Assembly (NCBI GenBank): GCA_964443245.1 | Contig: CAYUEG010000112.1 | Location: forward strand, 1 to 12,480 | DNA length: 12,480 nucleotides | From: CANJDH01 sp964443245 | Lineage (GTDB): Bacteria > Pseudomonadota > Gammaproteobacteria > Burkholderiales > JAEUOS01 | Reading direction: 5' to 3' | In this document: positions 1-5,745 of the stretch, piece by piece | Layout: every line of letters begins with the position of its first letter | Position numbering within the stretch: position 1 is the first letter of the stretch | Position numbers and translations under genes: made by a program | The notes under the pieces: model-generated | Told to the model about the DNA's origin: nothing | The model's database searches: none | Seen by the model: only the letters and a program-made list of their open reading frames with translations

Positions 1-626
1 GCGATCTTGATGGTCTGATGGAAATTCTGCTCGGCCATCAGCACCGTCATGCCGTGCTTGCGGTTGAGTTCGCCGATTTTCTCAATCGTCTGGGACACCA
101 GCAACGGCGACAACCCCACCGACGGCTCATCTACCAGCAACAGCTTGGGGGCTGACATCAGGGCGCGTGCAATCGCCACCATCTGCTGCTGTCCACCGGA
201 CATGGAACCGGCCAGCTGGCGCCGGCGTTCCTTGAGCACCGGAAAGGTCTCGAAGCAGAACTCGAGGTTCTTTTCGATGGCGGCACGCGCCGCCGGCCGG
301 TAGGCGCCCAGGTACAGGTTTTCCTCGACGGTCAGGCGCGGGAACAGGCGCCGGCCTTCGGCGACCATCGCCACCCCCAGTTCGACGATGTCCTGCGGCC
401 CCTTGCCGATCAGGTTGTGCACAGTGCCATCGATCGTGAGGGTGATGCTGCCGGTGCGCGGCACGACCAGGCCGGTGAGGCACTTCATCAACGTGCTTTT
501 GCCATTCCCGTTGGTGCCCAGCAGGGCGACCGTTTCGCCCTCTTTGACATTGATCGAGACGTTCTCCAGCGCCCGCACGGCGCCGTAACTGGCCGACAGG
601 CCTTCGACTTTCAGTTCAAGCGCCAA
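1..626 (-). CDS. livF: LIV/HAAT-type ABC transporter ATPase LivF, 3' end outside the window
   Basis: One of two ATPases that power the uptake system encoded by this operon, on the cytoplasmic face. About 208 of the usual ~235 residues are present; the C-terminus lies beyond the left edge. Seen directly: Walker A GTNGNGKST (about residues 37-45), the LivF-typical VAEGRRLFPRLTVEENL after the Q-loop region, the signature MSGGQQQ (142-148) and Walker B LLLVDEPSVGLSP (162-174). AEQN occupies the H-loop position, as is usual in LivF. I chose a TTG start giving MALELKVEGLSASYG. An AGAGGG Shine-Dalgarno lies 6 nt upstream, no in-frame ATG occurs before the Walker A region, and the protein then aligns to the normal family start. 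The start overlaps the end of livG by 11 nt, which implies translational coupling. Unlike LivG, its nucleotide-binding motifs are canonical. Confidence 0.93.
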   Translation of the reverse strand, partial: MALELKVEGLSASYGAVRALENVSINVKEGETVALLGTNGNGKSTLMKCLTGLVVPRTGSITLTIDGTVHNLIGKGPQDIVELGVAMVAEGRRLFPRLTVEENLYLGAYRPAARAAIEKNLEFCFETFPVLKERRRQLAGSMSGGQQQMVAIARALMSAPKLLLVDEPSVGLSPLLVSQTIEKIGELNRKHGMTVLMAEQNFHQTIKI

Positions 627-1344
627 GGTATGCCCTCTGTACGTCGGGGTTCTTCACGACATCGCCCGGCAGGCCGCCGGCAATCAGCTTGCCGGCATCC
701 AGGCAGATCACGCGCTGCGAGAAGCGCATGATGGCGTGCATGATGTGTTCGATCATGATGATGGTAATGCCCTTCTCCGACAGGCGGAACAGGATCGCCA
801 GGACCTCGTCGCATTCGGCATTGGACAACCCGGCCATGGCCTCGTCCGAAATCAGCAGGCTGGGACGGGCTGCCATGGCGCGCGCCAGCTCCAGCTTGCG
901 CAATTCCACCTGGGAAAGGCCGCTGCAGGGGCTGTTCATCTTGTCGCCCAAGCCCATGTCCGACAGGATGGCTTCGGCCTCGCCGCGAATGTCCGGCTTG
1001 TGCATGGCGCCACGGTAAGTCACGTACTCCAGCGGCACCGCCAGGTTTTCGACCGGCGTCATGCTGTGGAACGGCCGCGGGATCTGGAACGAGCGGGCAA
1101 TGCCGCGGCGGGTGCGCTGATGCGGTGCCAGGCCGTTGAGGTTTTCTCCCTTGAACACAATCGCGCCGGCATCGTTCTTGAGCGCGCCGGAAACGCAATT
1201 GATCAGGGTGGTCTTGCCGGATCCGTTGGGACCGATCAGGCCAAGGCGTTCCCCCTTGGCCACATCGACGCTGACATGGGACAGCGCGGTAAAGCCGCCA
1301 AAATGCTTGGATACATCGTCGACCTTGAGAAGCAGATCAGCCAT
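616..1344 (-). CDS. livG: LIV/HAAT-type ABC transporter ATPase LivG
   Basis: Second ATPase of the uptake system, 242 residues, normal for LivG. Seen: Walker A GPNGSGKT (38-45), Q-loop Gln87 in ARSFQIPRPF, Walker B LLISDE with Asp167 and catalytic Glu168, and switch histidine His200 in IMIEHIMHAIM. The C-terminus QRAYLGA is family-typical. The signature loop is degenerate: SGLSQVELRKLELARAMA stands where LSxGQ is usual, and the proline after DE is alanine (DEAMAGL). The frame is open upstream, but I start at the ATG giving MADLLLKVDDVSKHFGG because GGGAGGG lies 4 nt before it and family homology begins there. The start overlaps the end of livM by 8 nt. Related transporters with this loop are known to me, so the protein is probably active, with livF supplying the canonical signature. 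Confidence 0.94.
   Translation of the reverse strand: MADLLLKVDDVSKHFGGFTALSHVSVDVAKGERLGLIGPNGSGKTTLINCVSGALKNDAGAIVFKGENLNGLAPHQRTRRGIARSFQIPRPFHSMTPVENLAVPLEYVTYRGAMHKPDIRGEAEAILSDMGLGDKMNSPCSGLSQVELRKLELARAMAARPSLLISDEAMAGLSNAECDEVLAILFRLSEKGITIIMIEHIMHAIMRFSQRVICLDAGKLIAGGLPGDVVKNPDVQRAYLGA
633..638 (-). promoter_or_regulatory. Ribosome binding site supporting the TTG start of livF
   Basis: On the minus strand AGAGGG stands 6 nt before a TTG codon, inside the last codons of livG. No ATG or GTG sits at a suitable distance in that frame, so this site decides the livF start. It also places livF translation directly behind ribosomes finishing livG. Confidence 0.6.
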
Positions 1345-2326
1345 GCTGCCCTCCCGTGCCGCCCGCCTTGCCTGGCACCGTGGCCGACTTGCTGCGCAGC
1401 TTCTTGAAGAGGCCGATGATGCCGTCGGGCGCTGCGACGACAAACACCACCAGCAGGACGCCGACGATCAGCACGTTCAGTTCGGACGAGATGGTGACGG
1501 TCACAATCTGCTGCACCGATCCCAGCAGGACGGCCCCGATCACCGGCCCCAGCCAGGTCGACGTGCCGCCAATGATCGGCATCGCCAGGGCCGAAACGGA
1601 GTAGTTCAGGCTGAAGGCGCTGACCGGCTCGATGAAGCTCAAATACATCGGCATCGGGGCGCCGGCCGCCCCCAGCAGCGCGCCGGAAATCACGGTGGCA
1701 ATCAGCTTGAGCTTCAGGGTCGGCACGCCGACGCATTCGGCCGCTTCCTCGTTGTCCTTGATCGCCCGCAATCCCCGCCCGATCCAGGAATTCTCGACGT
1801 AGCGGGCAATGGCCACAGCCACCAGCGTCATCACCAGCATCACGAAGAACAGGAACTCAATGTAACTGGTGAAGGGCGCCATCGGCTCCGGACGCGTCAT
1901 CTGCACGCCCTTGGCACCACCAAGGTAATCCCAGTTGACGATTACCGTTTCGAGGATGATCGCGACGGCCACCGTGGCAATGGAGAAGTAGATGCCACGC
2001 AACCGCAACGACAACAGGCCAATGCCCAGCCCCAGGAGGCCGGTCACGCTGGCTGCAAGGATGATCTGCACCAGCAAAGGTGCATTGAACGCCTTGATCA
2101 CCAGCAGCGCCGTGTAGGCGCCCAAGGCGAAGAAGGCGCTGGAACCGAAGTTCACGTAACCCGCGTAGCCGCCCAGAATGTTCCATGCGCTGGCGAGCAC
2201 GATGAACTGAAGTACCACGTAAGTGGCAAAGAAAACGTACTCGTTCCTGATGCCCATCATCATGCCGACGCCGAGCGCCAGCACGATGATGCAGCCCAGG
2301 ATGAACCTGCCGTGACCCTGACCCAT
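1337..2326 (-). CDS. livM: LIV/HAAT-type ABC transporter permease LivM
   Basis: Inner-membrane permease subunit, 329 residues, pairing with LivH to form the channel. It is very hydrophobic, with about eight to ten membrane segments beginning at residue 8. The cytoplasmic coupling loop that contacts the ATPases is visible as GRGLRAIKDNEEAAECVGV, followed by KLKLIATVISGALLGAAGA, the LivM form of the EAA loop. NILGGYAGYVNFGSSAFFAL near residue 50 is the hallmark LivM N-terminal segment. The tail is short and polar (KKLRSKSATVPGKAGG, ending in QHG). The gene starts 42 nt after the cupin gene with a modest AGGA-type ribosome site and ends inside the start of livG. Confidence 0.94.
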   Translation of the reverse strand: MGQGHGRFILGCIIVLALGVGMMMGIRNEYVFFATYVVLQFIVLASAWNILGGYAGYVNFGSSAFFALGAYTALLVIKAFNAPLLVQIILAASVTGLLGLGIGLLSLRLRGIYFSIATVAVAIILETVIVNWDYLGGAKGVQMTRPEPMAPFTSYIEFLFFVMLVMTLVAVAIARYVENSWIGRGLRAIKDNEEAAECVGVPTLKLKLIATVISGALLGAAGAPMPMYLSFIEPVSAFSLNYSVSALAMPIIGGTSTWLGPVIGAVLLGSVQQIVTVTISSELNVLIVGVLLVVFVVAAPDGIIGLFKKLRSKSATVPGKAGGTGGQHG

Positions 2327-2368
2327 CCTGTTAGGTTCCTTGTACGGTGAAGTGGCTGGCCTGTCTCA

Positions 2369-3046
2369 TTATTTCTTGCGCTTTGCTGGCTGCGCTGGCT
2401 TGGTGAGCTTGGCGGTGGTCTTGGATTTGGCGCCCGACTTCGAGCCTGCCGCCACCTTGGCCTTGGCAGCACGCGGCGCCTCCGCGTCCAGCACCCCTGC
2501 CTTGGCCAGAATCGACATCGATTCGGCGGTGAACTCCGCACGCGGTGCATCCCCGCCAATGACGAACATGAGCACCGATTCGCGGTTCTTCGGGCCGCGG
2601 GTCACGTTCATGAAACGGCGCGAGGCCCCGGGGGGAAACGAAATCAGGTCGAGCGGCTTTAAGTCCACATGCTCCAGCTTGCCCTTCTCGTTCTCCCAGC
2701 TGGCACGCCAGGTACCTGTCATCGCGATGAAGGTTTCGTTGGTGTCATGGTTGTGCAGCATCGGTCCCTTGCCGGGAAGCGCCTTGCAGTAACCCAGATT
2801 GAAACCTTCCGAGATCTTGACGGCGGCCATGCGTGAAGCCTGCGCCCCCACCGGCGATTGCATGGCACTGCCCTCCCCTTTGGGCGGCTGGAAGCCGATG
2901 ACGTTGAACAGGGTGCGTTCGCAACCGGGCATGCGGCTGTCGGGAAGACCGCCGTCAAAACCCTTGAGTTTGGAGAAACGTGCCACCCGCTTCATCATCT
3001 CCTTGCGGGAGAACCTCTTGCGCGGCAGTTGTTCCTTGAACTCCAT
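2369..3046 (-). CDS. Cupin-domain protein with lysine/alanine-rich C-terminal tail
   Basis: A 225-residue soluble protein with no signal peptide or membrane segment, so probably cytoplasmic. A single cupin barrel occupies about residues 75-165. Motif 1 fits G(X)5HXH(X)3E(X)6G exactly: Gly92, His98, His100, Glu104 and Gly111 in GPMLHNHDTNETFIAMTG. Motif 2, SFPPGASRRFMN, keeps PxG and the final Asn, but the usual metal-binding His is Arg143. The last 35 residues contain about 10 Lys, 2 Arg and 9 Ala and no acidic residue, resembling a histone-H1-like tail. A good AGGAGAG ribosome site precedes the ATG. It lies between livH and livM in the same direction with short gaps, so it is cotranscribed with the transporter. 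Cupins include dioxygenases, isomerases and ligand-binding regulators; I do not recognise the specific family and give no function. Confidence 0.85.
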   Translation of the reverse strand: MEFKEQLPRKRFSRKEMMKRVARFSKLKGFDGGLPDSRMPGCERTLFNVIGFQPPKGEGSAMQSPVGAQASRMAAVKISEGFNLGYCKALPGKGPMLHNHDTNETFIAMTGTWRASWENEKGKLEHVDLKPLDLISFPPGASRRFMNVTRGPKNRESVLMFVIGGDAPRAEFTAESMSILAKAGVLDAEAPRAAKAKVAAGSKSGAKSKTTAKLTKPAQPAKRKK

Positions 3047-3084
3047 GATCTACTCTCCTAACGAATGGTTGGCCTGGTTCGCGC

Positions 3085-3960
3085 CTAGCGGCCGAACAAG
3101 CCCTGCGGGCGTACGCCGAGCACGATCAGCAGCAACCCGAAGGCCACTGCCGGCGCCCAGGAAGCCCCGAAAAAGGTCAGCACCACGCTTTCGGCAACGC
3201 CGAGAATCAGGCCGGCAATCAGGGTGCCGCTCATGCTGCCCAGACCGGCGAGTACCACCACGCAGAAGGTGCGCCCGATGTACACCCGGCCCAGTTGCGG
3301 ATCGACCGGGCCGACAATGATCAGCAGCGCACCGGCGATCGCCGTGACCGCCGTGGCAATCCCGAACGCCCACTGCTTGACCTTGACCGGGTCTGCCCCC
3401 ATCAACGACAGTGCGATCTGATCCTGCGCCACTGCCTTGATGGCACGACCCATGAAGGTCTTGCTCAAATACAGGCTCAGGCAGACCGTCAGCAGCAGTG
3501 CCGCCACAAACGCGACAATCAGGCGCATCGGAACCCGCAATTCGTCCGTCAGATCAATGCTGCGGCCGATGTACTCGGCTTCCACCATGCGCTGGTCGAC
3601 GCCCACGGCCAGAATCAGCGCCACTTCGACAATGAAGGCGACGCCGAAGAAAAACGCCAGCCCGCGCAGGCCGGCATCGGTGCCGCGCTTTTCAAAGGTG
3701 ACGTGGTAGATGCGGTACATCACCACGCCGAAGATGAAAAAAGGCAATGCCAGCACGAGGCCGGCCACGATCGGGTCCCAGCCGAAACCGCTCAGCCACC
3801 AGGCGCCATAGGCGCCGGCCACCAGAAAGGCCGGATGGGCAATGTGCGGTACGTCCAGCAGGCCGAAGGAGACCGACAGGCCGATGGATACAGCCGCATA
3901 AAAGCAGCCCACCAGGAGCCCGAAAACGACCGCCCCGAAAAGAAGATCCCAGGTAAACAT
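3085..3960 (-). CDS. livH: LIV/HAAT-type ABC transporter permease LivH
   Basis: Inner-membrane permease subunit, 291 residues, the usual LivH length, with about eight membrane segments. Diagnostic stretches are the N-terminal GCFYAAVSIGLSVSFGLLDVPHIAHPAFLVAGAY and, near residue 195, the coupling loop GRAIKAVAQDQIALSLMGAD, which docks on the ATPases. IVGPVDPQLGRVY and the C-terminal VLGVRPQGLFGR are also typical of the family. A GAGG ribosome site lies 7 nt before the ATG, directly after a strong stem-loop that follows the binding-protein gene. It is separated from the next gene, the cupin, by 38 nt. Confidence 0.94.
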   Translation of the reverse strand: MFTWDLLFGAVVFGLLVGCFYAAVSIGLSVSFGLLDVPHIAHPAFLVAGAYGAWWLSGFGWDPIVAGLVLALPFFIFGVVMYRIYHVTFEKRGTDAGLRGLAFFFGVAFIVEVALILAVGVDQRMVEAEYIGRSIDLTDELRVPMRLIVAFVAALLLTVCLSLYLSKTFMGRAIKAVAQDQIALSLMGADPVKVKQWAFGIATAVTAIAGALLIIVGPVDPQLGRVYIGRTFCVVVLAGLGSMSGTLIAGLILGVAESVVLTFFGASWAPAVAFGLLLIVLGVRPQGLFGR

Positions 3961-3975
3961 GTGCGTGCCTCAAGA

Positions 3976-4004
3976 GCACCCGGGCGGCCCTGCCACCCGG
4001 GTGC
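3976..4004 (-). promoter_or_regulatory. Stem-loop between binding-protein gene and livH
   Basis: Perfect 9-bp inverted repeat GCACCCGGG / CCCGGGTGC with an 11-nt loop, all G/C-rich. It is not followed by a T-run in the transcribed direction, so it is not a classic intrinsic terminator. In binding-protein operons such structures commonly protect the 3' end of the upstream message or partly attenuate read-through, giving more binding protein than permease. It lies immediately upstream of the livH ribosome site, so it could also limit livH translation. Confidence 0.6.
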
Positions 4005-4017
4005 GTTGGATCAATCA

Positions 4018-4036
4018 GCCAACCAATCAGGTTGGC
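4018..4036 (-). promoter_or_regulatory. Second small stem-loop just after the binding-protein stop codon
   Basis: A 7-bp inverted repeat GCCAACC / GGTTGGC with a 5-nt loop begins 7 nt after the stop codon of the binding-protein gene. Together with the next hairpin it forms a tandem structured 3' end. Its position suggests protection of the upstream message from 3' exonucleases; that role is inferred. Confidence 0.45.
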
Positions 4037-4043
4037 GCCAGGC

Positions 4044-5309
4044 TTACTTGCGGGCCTTTTCGTACGGCCACTTCAGCTCGCCGGTCTTGAGGTTGTCCGG
4101 GTACAGAATCACCTGCTTGCCGGGCTTGCGGAACTGCTCGATGTCCTTGCCCTGAATGCCGGTGAACTGCGCCATGATCACCCGGGATTCAGCCCACTCG
4201 CCGTTGCGGCCGTACTTGATCGGCCCGACGATGGTCTTGTGCTCCTTGGTGCGCAGGTAGTTGGCCAGGGTTTTGTGGTCCAGGCTCTTGGTGGCGGTGA
4301 CGGCCTGCTCCAGCATCTGCCCGATGGCATAGTTGAACGGCGGCAGGTAGTATCCCAGCGGATCCACTTTTTCGGCTTTGGCCCGGGCCGCGTAACGTGT
4401 GAGGAAATCCTCGATGCCGGGGTAGTTCATCGACTTCTCCGGCACATAGACGTTGTAATTGACGAAACCATTGAGCTGCGAGCCAAGCGCTTCCATGATC
4501 GGTGCAAATTGCAGCCCGACCATGCCGCCGCCGATGATCTTGACGTTGTCGCCCAGGCCGATCTCGTTGACGCCGCGCACGATGGCAGCCGACTCGCTGG
4601 GGTAGGACGCAACGAAGACGATGTCCGGCTTGGCGGCCTTGAGGGCACGCAGCATGGCCGAAAAGTCAGCGGTGTTGGGCGGGTACTTCTGGTCGTAAAC
4701 GGTGTTCAACCCCTGGTGTTTGGACAGGTTTTTGGCACCGATCGCCAGGCTCTGCGCAAACTCCGCATCGGCCGAAAGGAACGCAATGGTCTTGCCGCCG
4801 CGCTTTTTGCCCATTTCGATGAAGCCCTGTGACCAGCTCACCGCGTCGACCCAGGGGGCATTGTTGAACCACATGTCATGCTGGATGCGGTCGTTCACCT
4901 CGAACGAGAAGTTACCCATCAGCAGCAGCTGGCGCTGCTTGACCAGCGGCATGATCGGCGCGGTCGGGTTGGTGCCGTAAGGGGCAATCAGCAGGTCCAC
5001 CTTGTCCACATCCAAAAGCTTGGAATAGATACCGGGGGTGGTGGAAGGATTGGACTGGTCGTCATAAACCACTAGTTCGACCCTGCGGCCAAGCAGGCCG
5101 CCTTTGGCGTTGATGTCATCGCGCCACATCTGCAGGCCCAGCAGCGCGGCCTTGCCGCCGCCGCCCAGGGGACCGGTTTGGGCCATCGAAAGGCCGATCT
5201 TGATGGGCGCGCCCTGAGCCTGAATGCCGGTCGAGAACGCAGCGGTTGCTGCCATGGAAGCAGCCAGAAGTGCGCGCCGCATGGCAAAACGTGACGTCTT
5301 TTGAATCAT
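4044..5309 (-). CDS. Periplasmic substrate-binding protein of the LIV/HAAT transporter (LivK-like)
   Basis: First gene of the uptake operon: a 421-residue protein with an N-terminal signal peptide (basic MIQKTSRFAMRR, hydrophobic core, likely cleavage after Ala31). It is therefore secreted to the periplasm, where it captures substrate and delivers it to LivH/LivM. The mature N-terminus APIKIGLSMAQTGPLGGGG and NAKGGLLGRRVELVVYDDQS identify the type I periplasmic-binding fold (Peripla_BP_6). Family-typical YGTNPTAPIMPLVKQ and PDIVFVASYPSESAAIVRG follow. The length is slightly above LivK of enteric bacteria (~345 mature residues) and closer to the wider amide/aromatic-acid-binding group. The start is supported by AAGGAG about 9 nt upstream; a second in-frame ATG at residue 10 lacks such a site. 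Substrate is unknown. Stem-loops separate it from livH. Confidence 0.93.
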   Translation of the reverse strand: MIQKTSRFAMRRALLAASMAATAAFSTGIQAQGAPIKIGLSMAQTGPLGGGGKAALLGLQMWRDDINAKGGLLGRRVELVVYDDQSNPSTTPGIYSKLLDVDKVDLLIAPYGTNPTAPIMPLVKQRQLLLMGNFSFEVNDRIQHDMWFNNAPWVDAVSWSQGFIEMGKKRGGKTIAFLSADAEFAQSLAIGAKNLSKHQGLNTVYDQKYPPNTADFSAMLRALKAAKPDIVFVASYPSESAAIVRGVNEIGLGDNVKIIGGGMVGLQFAPIMEALGSQLNGFVNYNVYVPEKSMNYPGIEDFLTRYAARAKAEKVDPLGYYLPPFNYAIGQMLEQAVTATKSLDHKTLANYLRTKEHKTIVGPIKYGRNGEWAESRVIMAQFTGIQGKDIEQFRKPGKQVILYPDNLKTGELKWPYEKARK

Positions 5310-5355
5310 GTCTCTTGTCTCCTTGGTTTCAAAACAATATCAACTTGGTGTACCC

Positions 5356-5391
5356 CCGGAACGATGAAGTCAGCTGCAGGGGATGTTCCGG
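5356..5391. promoter_or_regulatory. Candidate operator: 36-bp dyad with central palindrome
   Basis: CCGGAAC and GTTCCGG form perfect 7-bp arms 22 nt apart, and a CAGCTG palindrome lies exactly on the same centre of symmetry, flanked by 8 nt on each side. The dyad ends about 47 nt upstream of the binding-protein start codon. This is a good geometry for a dimeric regulator near the uptake-operon promoter. The regulator is unknown and no regulator gene is in the window. Confidence 0.4.
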
Positions 5392-5392
5392 T

Positions 5393-5429
5393 TTCGTTCG
5401 CATGGTCGTTCGCATTTCGAACGAACGAC
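5393..5429. promoter_or_regulatory. Cluster of direct and inverted GTTCG repeats
   Basis: TCGTTCGCAT occurs twice with a 12-nt period (5394-5403 and 5406-5415). It is followed by its inverted partner, CGAACGAACGAC. GTCGTTCG and CGAACGAC make 8-bp arms 9 nt apart, and TCGTTCG/CGAACGA make 7-bp arms 5 nt apart. It adjoins the 36-bp dyad. It looks like a multi-site operator; a hairpin role in a leader RNA is the alternative. Confidence 0.4.
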
Positions 5430-5732
5430 GCTGGACGAGATTTTTTCGAAAGATTAGCAGGTTTATTCCTTCCTGGGAATCGAAGCGGTCAAGCCGCGCC
5501 CTGGCCAGGCGCAGGACCTATCGACCGGCGCGCCTTCTTCGCACTGTCAGACACAAATTGGCAGGCTCGGGAAGGGCCGTGCGCCACGCCGCAACGGGTG
5601 CCCCCGTCCCTTCAGGTGTTTTCTTTAATGGAGATTTGGCCGGCTTGTACCCGGCTATTCACGCGATCAAAGCCGGTCCGCTTTTCCATAATTGCCGGCA
5701 AGCAGGCCCATCGTGCCTGATCACCGCCAATG

Positions 5733-5739
5733 AAGGGGA
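5733..5739 (+). promoter_or_regulatory. Ribosome binding site that favours the GTG start of the first transducer
   Basis: AAGGGGA directly abuts an ATG, too close to serve it, but is about 7 nt from the in-frame GTG two codons later. An in-frame TGA at 5731-5733 rules out any start further upstream. The next in-frame ATG, at 5770, has no ribosome site. Confidence 0.55.
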
Positions 5740-5745
5740 ATGTCC

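Larger units (their letters stand above)
5310..5745. other. Divergent intergenic control region
   Basis: No convincing gene: the open frames crossing it lack family resemblance and ribosome sites. It separates the divergent uptake and chemotaxis operons, so promoters for both should lie here, but I cannot point to a convincing sigma-70, sigma-54 or sigma-28 promoter. It is rich in symmetric DNA: a 36-bp dyad, a GTTCG-type repeat cluster, an AT-richer stretch around 5441-5468, a near-palindrome GCGCcCTGGCCAGGCGC at 5496-5512, and a short GCCGG/CCGGC hairpin at 5639-5655. Confidence 0.75.

Noticed and set aside
1345..1443. N-terminal extension of livG by 33 residues
   Set aside because: The extension is Ser/Arg-rich, overlaps livM, and homology plus GGGAGGG support the internal ATG.
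1136..2350. 404-residue plus-strand open frame across livM and livG
   Set aside because: His/Gln/Asp-rich complement of the permease and ATPase genes; no family resemblance.
3976..4004. Hairpin as a rho-independent terminator
   Set aside because: No T-run follows on the transcribed strand and the operon clearly continues into livH.
5667..5692. Possible sigma-28 promoter (TCAA ... CCATAA) before the chemotaxis operon
   Set aside because: Only a partial match to the -10 box and wrong spacing; not reported as a promoter.
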